Below, piece after piece: positions 7,977-16,358 of a stretch of 64,000 nucleotides of DNA (position 1 is its first letter; every line of letters begins with the position of its first letter). The notes below the pieces were generated by a model. It was not told the DNA's origin and searched no databases. It saw nothing but the letters and a program-made list of their open reading frames with translations. A program made the translations under genes and the position numbers. The DNA is from Desulforapulum sp034007745 (GTDB taxonomy: Bacteria; Desulfobacterota; Desulfobacteria; Desulfobacterales; Desulfobacteraceae), in assembly GCA_034007745.1 (NCBI GenBank), contig JAVEQI010000013.1:1-64000 (forward strand), written 5' to 3'.

Positions 7977-8993
7977 ATGGAACTGCAAACTACCTGGTTT
8001 ATCCTATGGGGCCTTTTATGGGCAATCTTCTTTATGACAGATGGATTTGACTTTGGCATTGGCACCCTTTATCCCTTTCTTGGAAAATCCGACACTGATC
8101 GACGCATGATGATCAATTCCATCGGCCCCCTGTGGGATGGCAACGAGGTCTGGCTCATCACGGCAGGGGGTGTTACCTTTGCCGCTTTTCCCAAGGTTTA
8201 TGCAGTCATGTTCTCCACCCTTTATGCACCTCTGCTTCTCATACTGTTCGCCCTGATCCTGAGGGGGGTAGCCTTTGAGTTCAGAGGACATATCCACTCC
8301 ACCGGCTGGAAACGGATCTGGGATGCCTGCATTTTCATCGGAAGCGCTACACCTGCCCTGCTGTTCGGGGTGGCCTTTGCCAACATCTTCAGGGGTATCC
8401 CCTTTGATGCAAACGGTCTGTACCATGGGAATCTTCTCATGCTCCTAAACCCCTATGGTGCCCTTGGCGGGGCTCTTTTCCTGACACTTTTCATGCTCCA
8501 CGGGGCCAACTGGCTTGCCATTAGAACAACGGGCGACCTCCATGCCCGCTCAGTTGCAACGGCCGGCAAACTCTGGCTGGTGGTCGTTCCCCTGGCGGTT
8601 CTCTTTCTTGGGGCAAGTTTTTATGCAACCTCCCTGTACGACAACTACTTCAGGTATCCAGCCCTTTTTTTGATTATCCTTGTCACGGTTGCAGCTCTTT
8701 TTGCCGTCAGGTATTTTATAGCAGAACAATCTTTCTTTAAAGCATGGTTTGCATCGGCCATCACCATTGCGGGAGCAACTTTTTTCGGTATTGCAGGTCT
8801 GTTTCCCACCCTTTACCCCTCAATTATTGATCCAGAAGCATCCCTTACAGCATTTAATGCATCCTCAAGCCCCCTGACCCTTAAGGTAATGCTCCTGGTA
8901 GTGGTTATTTTTCTTCCCCTGGTCATAGCCTACCAGACCTGGGCCTACAACATGTTCAAGGGAAAAATAACAGAGCATGAGCTTGAGTACTAA
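7977..8993 (+). CDS. cydB: Cytochrome bd ubiquinol oxidase subunit II
   Basis: Subunit II of the bd oxidase, 338 residues with about eight membrane helices, within the usual size. Typical segments are the N-terminal TDGFDFGIG, GPLWDGNEVWLITAGG and the REVAFEFRGH-like GVAFEFRGH. It stabilises the heme-binding subunit in the inner membrane. ACAGGAG precedes the ATG. It lies 40 bp after cydA and leads into a small membrane protein and a rubredoxin. Confidence 0.96.
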   Translation: MELQTTWFILWGLLWAIFFMTDGFDFGIGTLYPFLGKSDTDRRMMINSIGPLWDGNEVWLITAGGVTFAAFPKVYAVMFSTLYAPLLLILFALILRGVAFEFRGHIHSTGWKRIWDACIFIGSATPALLFGVAFANIFRGIPFDANGLYHGNLLMLLNPYGALGGALFLTLFMLHGANWLAIRTTGDLHARSVATAGKLWLVVVPLAVLFLGASFYATSLYDNYFRYPALFLIILVTVAALFAVRYFIAEQSFFKAWFASAITIAGATFFGIAGLFPTLYPSIIDPEASLTAFNASSSPLTLKVMLLVVVIFLPLVIAYQTWAYNMFKGKITEHELEY

Positions 8994-9035
8994 ATCTAAA
9001 ATAACACCACCCTTCAATCAACGGAGGAAAAGACA

Positions 9036-9236
9036 ATGAACATTGATAAGATGGTTTTTGCAATTGCCGGAGCTTTGATATTACTGACAATTATTTTTGC
9101 CGTATCCCACAGCCTCTACTGGCTCTGGGCCACGGCCTTTATCGGGGCCAACCTCTGCCAGGCGGCATTTACAGGTTTTTGCCCCCTTGCCGTCTTTTTA
9201 AAGGCTGCGGGCGTTAAATCAGGCAACGCTTTTTAA
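9036..9236 (+). CDS. Small two-helix membrane protein (DUF2892-like)
   Basis: A 66-residue protein with two hydrophobic helices (FAIAGALILLTIIFAV and LWATAFIGANLCQAAF) and a FCPLAVFLKAAGV tail, typical of the YgaP-type transmembrane domain (DUF2892). It is not CydX, which has one helix and a different sequence. Its position in the cydAB-rubredoxin unit suggests a role near the oxidase or in sulfur/thiol handling, but that is inference. GGAGG precedes the ATG. Confidence 0.75.
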   Translation: MNIDKMVFAIAGALILLTIIFAVSHSLYWLWATAFIGANLCQAAFTGFCPLAVFLKAAGVKSGNAF

Positions 9237-9267
9237 CAACAACCCATAACAAAAAAAGGAGAAAATT

Positions 9268-9429
9268 ATGGACAAGTATGTATGCGATTTATGCGGTTAT
9301 GTGTATGACCCGAAAGTTGGTGATCCAGACAATGGAGTCGATCCCGGAACAAGCTTTGACGATGTGCCCGAGGATTGGGTCTGCCCGATTTGCGGTGCTG
9401 GAAAAGAAGATTTTTCCAAGGAAGATTAA
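9268..9429 (+). CDS. Rubredoxin
   Basis: A 53-residue protein of normal rubredoxin length. Two CxxC pairs (CDLCGYVYDP and CPICGAGK) bind one Fe(Cys)4 centre, and the family's DPGTSFDDVP and EDWVCP segments are present. AAAAGGAG lies 7 bases before the ATG. It closes the cydAB operon 31 bp after the small membrane protein. Rubredoxins donate electrons to rubrerythrins and oxygen reductases, so it may link NAD(P)H-derived electrons to oxygen or peroxide removal together with the ferritin-like gene that converges on it. Confidence 0.95.
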   Translation: MDKYVCDLCGYVYDPKVGDPDNGVDPGTSFDDVPEDWVCPICGAGKEDFSKED

Positions 9430-9440
9430 ATAAGTACAAA

Positions 9441-9490
9441 TAAACCCTGGAAGCCTGCTGTCTTCAGCGGCTTCCAGGGTTTATTATTTT
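9441..9490 (+). terminator. Rho-independent terminator after cyd-rubredoxin operon
   Basis: AAACCCTGGAAGCC pairs exactly with GGCTTCCAGGGTTT around a 12-base loop, followed by ATTATTTT. It lies 12 bp after the rubredoxin stop codon. Confidence 0.9.
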
Positions 9491-9499
9491 AAAAATGGA

Positions 9500-9650
9500 A
9501 CAATGAAAGGTACGAAAAACACGAAATTAGAAGCACTCTTTTAGAAATTTATTCTCTTTAAGAAAACCCCTGCAAATGAAAAAACAGTCTCATAAGGTTG
9601 AAGAGCGCCCTTTTTCGTGTCTTTCGTGTCTTTCGTGGTTAAAAAAACAT
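9500..9650. repeat. ACGAAA-ended inverted repeat, copy 1
   Basis: Left end GAAAGGTACGAAAAACACGAA and right end CGTGTCTTTCGTGGTTAA are complementary in type. A second copy lies at 59335-59468. It may serve the convergent junction as a stem. Confidence 0.6.
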
Positions 9651-9652
9651 TA

Positions 9653-10108
9653 CTACCAAACCTCAGGATAGCCAATATCCACAAACATCTCTTCAAGCTG
9701 AAGCTTATGTCCGCGCTCCATGGCGGCAAGATCAAGGAACACTTTTTTTTGCGCCGCATCCTCACACTGTTCTGCAAGCCAGTTGTACTCTTTCATCGCC
9801 CTTTCCTCTTTTTTCATGGCAAGAGCAATGGCGTCGGCAGGCTTCATGTCCATGGACAGTCTTGGTTCATCAACGGTTTCAGCCACCTTGTAATCCGTTG
9901 TCTCCTTGAAATTGAGCGACATGGTCCCCCTGGACAAAAGATTCCTGAGCAGCAGCTCATGGCCCTTTTCCTCCCGGGCAAACCCCTGAAACATCTCCTT
10001 TAAATGGGGTTCCTTTATCTTTTCTGACGCTGCCTGGTAAAACTCCCATGCCTCGATTTCGTTGGCAATGGCCATGTCCACAATTTTTTTAAAGATAGCT
10101 GCATCCAT
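9653..10108 (-). CDS. Rubrerythrin-like ferritin-domain protein
   Basis: A 151-residue four-helix diiron protein without the C-terminal rubredoxin domain of full rubrerythrins. The ligand helices are visible: NEIEAWEFYQ, REEKGHELLL, KKEERAMKEY and AMERGHKLQLEE, giving the ExxH pattern twice. Such proteins reduce peroxide with electrons from rubredoxin. Its place opposite the rubredoxin gene fits an oxygen-defence group with cydAB. A related protein is encoded at 24407-24868. Confidence 0.85.
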   Translation of the reverse strand: MDAAIFKKIVDMAIANEIEAWEFYQAASEKIKEPHLKEMFQGFAREEKGHELLLRNLLSRGTMSLNFKETTDYKVAETVDEPRLSMDMKPADAIALAMKKEERAMKEYNWLAEQCEDAAQKKVFLDLAAMERGHKLQLEEMFVDIGYPEVW

Positions 10109-10130
10109 ACTCCGCCTCCGTGTGCTGTTT

Positions 10131-10207
10131 TTTTATAAGAAACAGATTTTAGCCGTTAGCGATTAGCTAACAGCTAATCGCTAACGGCTATCGTGTTTCA
10201 TACTTCT
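10131..10207. repeat. TTAGC-array palindromic repeat, copy C
   Basis: TTATAAGAAACAGATTTTAG, then CCGTTAGCGATTAGC, with the complement GCTAATCGCTAACGG and TATCGTGTTTCAT. This is one of the cleanest hairpins of the family: GTTAGCGATTAGC against GCTAATCGCTAAC. Confidence 0.85.
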
Positions 10208-10216
10208 TCTATCAAT

Positions 10217-10441
10217 CTAATCAGGCTGGGGCCATTCAGAGACCCTGCGATCTTCCACATGGAAGCAGAAATGATCCCAATCAAACTCCTTTAACGAAAA
10301 GGGGCACCTGAGCCTGACTTTATTCTTTGTGGTATTGACGACCTCCCAATCTCCCCTTCTTGGACCCGAACTGATATGTATTTTCTGTCCCTGGTGAAAA
10401 TCAAAAGGCGAAAAAACCGCCACTGTATGGGACTCTGTCAT
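10217..10441 (-). CDS. Small hypothetical protein
   Basis: A 74-residue soluble protein with a single domain of probable beta structure (QKIHISSGPRRGDWEVVN, KVRLRCPFSLKEFDWDHF). CAGGAGGTTGAT precedes the ATG, so translation is plausible. I do not recognise a family. It shares direction and modest spacing with the 117-residue gene upstream, separated by a hairpin at 10519-10548. Confidence 0.6.
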   Translation of the reverse strand: MTESHTVAVFSPFDFHQGQKIHISSGPRRGDWEVVNTTKNKVRLRCPFSLKEFDWDHFCFHVEDRRVSEWPQPD

Positions 10442-10518
10442 ATCAACCTCCTGGGGTCAGGGTTTAAAACCACCATATCATTCTGCATTTTTCCGGCGGA
10501 TAAAGATATTTAAAAACT

Positions 10519-10548
10519 TATAGAGACGCACAACCTGGCGTCTCTACA
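10519..10548. terminator. GAGACGC hairpin
   Basis: TAGAGACGC pairs exactly with GCGTCTCTA around an 8-base loop, just after the minus-strand gene ending at 10556. Hairpins of this sequence type are also dispersed repeats in many genomes. Confidence 0.6.
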
Positions 10549-10555
10549 ATTTGAC

Positions 10556-10909
10556 CTAGGCGGCAAGCTCCTTTTTGAGCCAGTCCCTAATCTCTCCATC
10601 AACGGCATAAAGTCCCTTATTCTTTCCCTCAAAGCGCATCACCTTCTCTTCAAGTCCATGGGGAAGTCTGAAGGCTGCAAGTTCCTCTGAATCAAATCCC
10701 CTCCTTCTCACCAGAGTTATAACCGGTGGATTTTTCCAGGTGCTCATTACAAAATAAACTGTCTCATTATTGCTGTCCCGGGAGTTATAATAGGAAAGAT
10801 CCCTCAACGGCCCCCATTCAAGATGAAGGGCTACTGCCTCTTCCGGGGTCATGTTCCAGTCGACTGCGTTAAGTATGTTAAGGTCATTTTTGATGTCGTT
10901 AAGATTCAT
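10556..10909 (-). CDS. Conserved hypothetical protein (DVU0772-type)
   Basis: A 117-residue soluble protein, starting MNLNDIKNDLN after AGGAGGTATATCA. Features are an N-terminal helix (LNAVDWNMTPEEAVALHLE), a central YFVMSTWKNPPVITLVRRRGF stretch of beta type and a C-terminal helix ending DWLKKELAA. It resembles proteins called DVU0772 family in sulfate reducers; I recall that name but cannot confirm it here. Function unknown. It lies 70 bp downstream of the DHH phosphoesterase in the same direction. Confidence 0.65.
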   Translation of the reverse strand: MNLNDIKNDLNILNAVDWNMTPEEAVALHLEWGPLRDLSYYNSRDSNNETVYFVMSTWKNPPVITLVRRRGFDSEELAAFRLPHGLEEKVMRFEGKNKGLYAVDGEIRDWLKKELAA

Positions 10910-10979
10910 TGATATACCTCCTTTAAATTTAATCCAACGACAACACAGTATGCAAATACCTTGCCAGACCCAAAAAGAA

Positions 10980-11951
10980 TCATTCTATTTTCTTGCCCCC
11001 GTGCTTTTCTATCTGTTCGATGATCCAGGAGTCGATATCAATATCCAGGGGAAGATCCTTGGTGGCAATCTCCACCCTGGCCATGGTTTTATGCCCACCA
11101 GCCGACCCCACATCCCCAAATGCCTGTTTTGCGGCTGTGCCGGCACTTTTTCTCAGGCCGTCATTTCTGAGGATGATGATCAGGGTTTCATTGTAAACCC
11201 CGGACACGATGCTCCAGTTCACCGAAGAGATCCGCATGAAAAAATCGGCGGTGATCACGCACTCGTCCGGGTTGAGAACGTCTCCTGCATGGGCAAATAT
11301 TCGATTGTTGATGATCTTTCGATTTTTGATGGCATAGGCCAGGGTTTCAAGGTGATCCTCTCCAAATTCCGCCTGCTCAATCCTGGTCAAAAGATAGGGA
11401 TTGGCAAACTTGTAAAGATATTGAAAGGCCCTTATATCCTCCATGGTGGTCTGGCGCAAAAAATCCGAGGTGTCAGACTTGATGCCATAAATCAGGGCCG
11501 TAGCAAGCTTTGCCGAAGGCTTGATCCTCGCAGCTTTGATATATTCCGTGAGCATGGTTGCACAGGCCCCGTATCCTTCACGGATATCGTTGAACTTTGC
11601 CACATCACAGGAAAGGGGATGGTGATCAATGATGACGTCATACCTGAACATGCCGAAACATTCGTGGTGGTCAGGCTGGGAATCCACCACTACAAAGCGA
11701 TTAAACCTTTGATCGTCCACCTTTGAAAGGTGAACAAGATCCGGTGCTAAAAGCCGAAGCATGGCAAGGTTATCCGGTCGGGTGATCTCGTTAAAATATG
11801 TAATCGTAACTTCGCTCACCTTTCGCCACAGGAGCCTCTTGACCGCCAGGGCGCTTGAAATGGCATCAGGATCGGCATTTATCACCACAAGCACCTTGCT
11901 GTCGGTTGAAAAACAGGCCCTGAACGCCTCAAGTCTCTTGATATTGCTCAT
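10980..11951 (-). CDS. DHH/DHHA1-family phosphoesterase (NrnA-like)
   Basis: A 323-residue cytosolic phosphoesterase. The metal-binding motifs are NADPDAISSALA, DSQPDHH and IDHHPLS (DHH), with the C-terminal substrate motif GSAGGHKTMAR of DHHA1. NrnA-type enzymes degrade short oligoribonucleotides and 3'-phosphoadenosine 5'-phosphate (pAp), the latter useful in sulfur metabolism. The exact substrate is not decided by sequence. It overlaps the upstream membrane-protein gene by 4 bp (ATGA), so the two are translationally coupled. Confidence 0.85.
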   Translation of the reverse strand: MSNIKRLEAFRACFSTDSKVLVVINADPDAISSALAVKRLLWRKVSEVTITYFNEITRPDNLAMLRLLAPDLVHLSKVDDQRFNRFVVVDSQPDHHECFGMFRYDVIIDHHPLSCDVAKFNDIREGYGACATMLTEYIKAARIKPSAKLATALIYGIKSDTSDFLRQTTMEDIRAFQYLYKFANPYLLTRIEQAEFGEDHLETLAYAIKNRKIINNRIFAHAGDVLNPDECVITADFFMRISSVNWSIVSGVYNETLIIILRNDGLRKSAGTAAKQAFGDVGSAGGHKTMARVEIATKDLPLDIDIDSWIIEQIEKHGGKKIE

Positions 11952-13057
11952 AACACTCCTTCCTGGCCCTTAATGCTATTACTGCTGAAAAAAAGCGACC
12001 ACACTATGAAGAGATATCCCAGAACGGCTAAAACTGCAACAACGGGATAGAAGGTGCCAAGGGGGGCAAGCACCAGGGCCGTGAGCCAGTGAATGGCTAT
12101 GACCAATCTTGAATTTAGAACAATCGGAAAATCCCTGTACCTGCAAATCACGGCAAGGCCGCACAGGTTCCATCCGTACAGGGCGGCAAAGGTATGAAGG
12201 CGCAGTAGCCACTTGGATTGTTCAGAATCATACCCAGGAGCCATCTGAAGAAATATGTACGCAATACCGGTCACAGCAGTGACAATAAGAAACCCTATTC
12301 CAGACGAAAGAAAATGTTTTTGCTGTATTTTCTGACCAAACTTGAGGTAGAGCAGAAGCACCGTTACAACGGCGACAAAAAGGGCCAGGGTAACTGCTAT
12401 CTGGGGGTAAAATCGTTCAAAAAGGATAAACCCAAAAAAAATGATCACTCCCAGGTTGATAACCCAGAAACATGCAGTGGCAATGAGCTTGACCACTGAC
12501 TCCTGTCCGGTTTGTATCATCGAGAAAATAACCGCCAGGCTGATCAAGGAGATGGGAAACGAAAACCCGAGAAAAAAGGTGTTGAGCACCAGCTTTTCCA
12601 TGTGAACCAGGTGGAGATACTCGTTGTTAACAATCACCAGGGACGAAAACACAAGCCCGATGGAGAGACAGAGAAGCGATGCATGGTGAAACTTTCCAGA
12701 CACGCTCCGGGTAAGCGAAAAAAAATTACCAGGGAAAAAAGAGAACCGGTTAATCCGGACCGACTCTACTATACCAGCAAGGACCAGGGAGAGAAGAATA
12801 GTGACGGGATAAACCTCCAGAAAGGCTGACAGGGCGTAAACCAGGGAAAACCCCAGAAAGCTTCCCGTCCGCCCTGAAAAACCACCCCTGCCCTCCGTAA
12901 ACAAAAGAAGAATGGTGCCCCCGGTGCAGAGATTGAACAAAAATATATGAAGCCGTTCAAAACCAAAGCGGCCAAGGGGGAAATAAATGTCGGCAAACCC
13001 AAAGCACAGGGCAGTTATCATGAGGGCCGAGAAAAAAAATTTTAAGGGGGTGGTCAT
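11948..13057 (-). CDS. Multi-pass membrane protein of unknown function
   Basis: A 369-residue integral membrane protein with roughly ten to twelve hydrophobic helices and short loops, beginning KFFFSALMITALCFGFADIY. No transporter signature is obvious. Histidines in LRLHTFAALYGWNLCG and VIAIHWLTAL recall heme or quinol sites in NnrS- or cytochrome-oxidase-like proteins, but this is weak. It is coupled to the DHH gene by a 4-bp overlap and lies 12 bp after the TIGR01777 gene, so the three form one minus-strand unit. Confidence 0.65.
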   Translation of the reverse strand: MTTPLKFFFSALMITALCFGFADIYFPLGRFGFERLHIFLFNLCTGGTILLLFTEGRGGFSGRTGSFLGFSLVYALSAFLEVYPVTILLSLVLAGIVESVRINRFSFFPGNFFSLTRSVSGKFHHASLLCLSIGLVFSSLVIVNNEYLHLVHMEKLVLNTFFLGFSFPISLISLAVIFSMIQTGQESVVKLIATACFWVINLGVIIFFGFILFERFYPQIAVTLALFVAVVTVLLLYLKFGQKIQQKHFLSSGIGFLIVTAVTGIAYIFLQMAPGYDSEQSKWLLRLHTFAALYGWNLCGLAVICRYRDFPIVLNSRLVIAIHWLTALVLAPLGTFYPVVAVLAVLGYLFIVWSLFFSSNSIKGQEGVL

Positions 13058-13069
13058 AAAAAGTTATCC

Positions 13070-14452
13070 TCAGTTAGTTAGTACCTTATGAAAAAGGCCC
13101 AGGGCATCCCCGAGGGCGTCATTCAGTCCGGGATGGCGAAACCTGAACCCGGAGGCGAGCAGTTTTTCCGGCATGACCCTGGTACTTGCAAGCAGCACCT
13201 CCTTACCCCTCTTCCCCCACAATAGTTCAACGGCACCACCTGGAATCACAAACGGTGCGGAACGGCCAAGAACGGCTGCAAGGGTTTGGGTAAAGTCGTT
13301 GTTGGTCGCAGGGGCAGGGGCGACAAGGTTCAACGCACCTTCCAGGGTTGGTGTGTAGATAGTATGGTAAAGGGCATAGAGAATATCATCCATGGATATC
13401 CAGCTCATGTACTGGCCGCCATTGGCGATCCTGGCTCCAAGGCCAAGTTGAAAAGCGGGAAGAAGCTGGGCCAGGGCCCCGCCCCCGGGTGTCAGGGCCA
13501 CACCGATCCTGGCAAATACCGTGCGTATCCCCGCAGCAGCGGCCGGAGCTGCTGCCCGTTCCCACTCTTGACACACCTTTGAGATAAAAAGGTTGCCCCG
13601 GGGCGACGCTTCAGTCACAACCCTGTCCCCGGTTTCTCCATAAAACCCGACTGCTGAAGCCGAGATAAACACCTCCGGCGGTGAGGCTAGGCCGGCAAGG
13701 GCAAGGGCAAGGGTTCTTGTGGAATTGGTCCTGCTCTGGATAATCTCAGCCCGCCGTTTTCGAGTCCACCACCTTGAAAAAATAGGGTTGCCGTTAAGAT
13801 TCACCACGGCATCAATGGGTCCAGCAGCGCTCAAATCAAGCTGTCCCAGGGTCGGGTCCCAGAAGATTTCATCCCCGCCGGGCTGGGGCCTTCGGCGGAC
13901 AAGGCGTATGACCCGATGACCGCCCGTGGTAAGGAAACAGCAGAGCTGGCGACCGATCACCCCGCCGGCCCCCGACACCAGAACGGTCAACGGCCCGGGA
14001 CAGGCCCTGTGCCTATCAATATCCTCCCTGGTGACTCTGTGGCGGAATTCAAACATCCTTGCCACCTCCTGCTCTGCAAGTTTTTTCATCCACCCGGTAA
14101 AATAAAAGGGAAAGGAGTAACAAATACTGTCCTCAAGGGCTGAGGTATCGCCCTCTAAATCGGAGAACCCGTGGGTGTGGGTCCATTTTGAAAAGGGACT
14201 CTTGACGAGACGATCCTTAAACATATGGGGGGGCTGGTACTCCAGATGCTCGGCCTCCATGGCAAAGGGCAGCCCCACGACGGAAAAATTTACCCTGACC
14301 CTGGAACCGGGGTAGATTCCATTGGTGGCAGACACCGCCTTCAGTACCATCCAGGGCGGAGTCAAGCGTTCAAGGGCACCCGGACGTTCATGCCAGGCAA
14401 AAAGCGCCGGGGCAGAACAGTTTATTCTGGACTGTTTTTTATAGGTCGACAA
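13070..14452 (-). CDS. TIGR01777 family: SRPBCC domain fused to SDR epimerase
   Basis: A 460-residue fusion. Residues 1-150 form an SRPBCC ligand-binding domain (ARHERPGALERLTPPW-type opening, FSDLEGDTSALED). The remainder is an extended short-chain dehydrogenase with nucleotide loop LVSGAGGVIGRQL and the family's ISASAVGFYG motif with the active tyrosine. The C-terminus has the conserved MPEKLLASGFRFRHP. These proteins are annotated as YfcH-like sugar-nucleotide epimerases; substrate is unknown. It is the first gene of the unit with the membrane protein and DHH phosphoesterase. Confidence 0.88.
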   Translation of the reverse strand: MSTYKKQSRINCSAPALFAWHERPGALERLTPPWMVLKAVSATNGIYPGSRVRVNFSVVGLPFAMEAEHLEYQPPHMFKDRLVKSPFSKWTHTHGFSDLEGDTSALEDSICYSFPFYFTGWMKKLAEQEVARMFEFRHRVTREDIDRHRACPGPLTVLVSGAGGVIGRQLCCFLTTGGHRVIRLVRRRPQPGGDEIFWDPTLGQLDLSAAGPIDAVVNLNGNPIFSRWWTRKRRAEIIQSRTNSTRTLALALAGLASPPEVFISASAVGFYGETGDRVVTEASPRGNLFISKVCQEWERAAAPAAAAGIRTVFARIGVALTPGGGALAQLLPAFQLGLGARIANGGQYMSWISMDDILYALYHTIYTPTLEGALNLVAPAPATNNDFTQTLAAVLGRSAPFVIPGGAVELLWGKRGKEVLLASTRVMPEKLLASGFRFRHPGLNDALGDALGLFHKVLTN

Positions 14453-14536
14453 GGCACCTCCATTTGAATGAAATAAACCATACCCTAACTACAATCTTGA
14501 GACTCTTTTTTCAAGTCCATTATCCGTTCCACAAAA

Positions 14537-14566
14537 AAAACTAAAAGCTGTTTCCTATTAAAAAAA
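14537..14566. repeat. Remnant of the TTAGC repeat family
   Basis: CTAAAAGCTGTTTCCTATTA resembles the terminal part of complete copies (for example at 36098-36120). It lies in the 285-bp gap before the ABC transporter genes. Confidence 0.4.
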
Positions 14567-14737
14567 GCTTTTAAAGCTGCTCAAAAGATATTAAAAGAGT
14601 ATTAACAATACTTTCACCCTCAGGAGATTAAGATCAAGTTAAGTCAGGAAAAATACTCACCCCCCAGACCCCCAACCCCATGGGCCTGGTTTTGGGACAT
14701 ATTAAAATTTTCCATCACTGCGGCCATCTTCATTTTT

Positions 14738-15448
14738 TTGATATGTACCGGGGCCAGGGCTATTGACTATCACTGGCAATGGTATCGCATTCCCCGATAC
14801 CTTGGCCTCTGGGGAGAGACAGGGTTTGTTCCGGGAGCGCTCATCCAGGGACTTGGTGTGACACTCAAGATTTCAGTTGCAGCCCTTTTCCTGTCAAGCC
14901 TGTTTGGCCTTGTTACTGCTCTGGCAAGGCTCTCTAACCTCCTCTCCCTCAGGGTACTTGCAAGGATCTACCTTGAAATGATACGCAACACCCCGCTCCT
15001 TGTGCAGCTTTTTTTCATCTATTTTGTTGTTTCCCCGGCCCTTGGCATCAGCCGGTTTGCCGCAGCTGTTCTAACCCTGGCCCTGTTTGAAGGGGCCTAT
15101 GCATCCGAGATCATCCGGGCCGGAATCATCTCTGTTCCAGAGGGACAGTGGGAGGCAGCTCTTTCCCTGGGCCTCTCAAGATATCACACATTCCGCCACG
15201 TAATTCTTCCCCAGGCCATAAGGACAATGCTGCCGCCGCTCACAAGTCAGATGGTCTCACTTATCAAGGATTCAGCCCTTGTGAGCACCATAGCCGTGTA
15301 CGATATCACCATGCGGGGACAGGAGATCATGGCCGAAACCTATCTTGTGTTTGAAATCTGGCTTGTCATTGCCATGATCTACCTTGGAGTGACCTCGACT
15401 TTTTCAATGGTCTCCCGATTCATGGAAAAAAGCTCTCAAACCCCATGA
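14738..15448 (+). CDS. Amino-acid ABC transporter permease (HisM/GlnP type)
   Basis: A polar-amino-acid ABC permease with about five membrane segments and the EAA loop (EGAYASEIIRAGI ... ALSLGLSRYHTFRHVILPQA). The given start is TTG inside the first membrane helix and is almost certainly too late: coding sequence of the right type (WAWFWDILKF) continues in frame back to about 14606 with no ATG, GTG or TTG. CAGGAG at 14621-14626 suggests initiation at ATT 14627 or ATC 14633, or a base error. It is followed by the binding-protein gene. No ATPase gene is in the cluster. Confidence 0.88.
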   Translation: MICTGARAIDYHWQWYRIPRYLGLWGETGFVPGALIQGLGVTLKISVAALFLSSLFGLVTALARLSNLLSLRVLARIYLEMIRNTPLLVQLFFIYFVVSPALGISRFAAAVLTLALFEGAYASEIIRAGIISVPEGQWEAALSLGLSRYHTFRHVILPQAIRTMLPPLTSQMVSLIKDSALVSTIAVYDITMRGQEIMAETYLVFEIWLVIAMIYLGVTSTFSMVSRFMEKSSQTP

Positions 15449-15521
15449 ACTAAAACTTTATAAAAACTGAAATATATAAAAACTGAAATATATAAAAACC
15501 TCAAACAAAGGAGCGCAGCAG

Positions 15522-16358
15522 ATGAGACCATTCATTAGAGTGACACCCTTTTTTACCACGATATTTTTCATCCTTTTATTTGTCCTGGCAACAATTGCCC
15601 CCCCGACTCCTGCCGCATCAGCCGACAATGAAAGCGCTGTGGAACGGGTTCTAAAACAGGGGGTTTTAAGGGTAGGCATGTCCACCTTTGTTCCCTGGGC
15701 CATGAAGGACAAGACCGGCGAACTCATGGGATTTGAAATTGACGTGGCCACAAGGCTTGCACAGGATATGGGGGTAAAAGTTCAATTCATCCCCACCAAA
15801 TGGTCGGGTATCGTTCCTGCCCTTCTCACGGGGAAATTTGACATCATCATCGGCGGCATGGGAATCCTGCCCAGCCGCAATCTAAAGGTCAACTTCTCCA
15901 TCCCCTATAACTACACGGGCATGTCCATGGCGGCCAGTACTTCACTTGCCAAAGGCTTTTCAGGGCTGGAAGCCTTTAACCGGGAGGATGTAACCATTTC
16001 GGCACGCCTTGGCTCAACCGCAGTTCCGGCCATCAAGAAACATCTTCCAAAAGCCAGTATCCGCATGTTTGACGACGAGGCCCAGGCATTTCAGGAGGCC
16101 ATCAACGGCCGGGTCCACGCCGTTGTAGCGTCGGCTCCAACCCCTGCCTTCCAGGCAATCAAACATTCTGAAAAGCTCTTTTTGCCCCTGGAGGAAGATT
16201 TCACACGGGAGCCCATTGGATTTGCCGTTCAAAAAGGGGATTTTGACTTCATCAACTTTTTAAACAACTGGATCATCTATGTTGAGGCGGAGGGGTGGTT
16301 TAAGGAGAGAAAAACCTATTGGTTTGAGACAAGGGACTGGGAGAGCAGACTCAATTGA
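15522..16358 (+). CDS. Amino-acid ABC transporter substrate-binding protein
   Basis: A 278-residue periplasmic binding protein of the SBP family 3. The N-terminal signal peptide has a hydrophobic core (FFTTIFFILLFVLATIA) and a probable AAS-type cleavage near residue 30. The mature part has typical VLRVGMSTFVPWAM-like and GFEIDVATRLA segments and GMGILPSRN. Polar amino acids are the likely ligands. CAAAGGAG precedes the ATG. It overlaps the second permease by 4 bp. Confidence 0.92.
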   Translation: MRPFIRVTPFFTTIFFILLFVLATIAPPTPAASADNESAVERVLKQGVLRVGMSTFVPWAMKDKTGELMGFEIDVATRLAQDMGVKVQFIPTKWSGIVPALLTGKFDIIIGGMGILPSRNLKVNFSIPYNYTGMSMAASTSLAKGFSGLEAFNREDVTISARLGSTAVPAIKKHLPKASIRMFDDEAQAFQEAINGRVHAVVASAPTPAFQAIKHSEKLFLPLEEDFTREPIGFAVQKGDFDFINFLNNWIIYVEAEGWFKERKTYWFETRDWESRLN

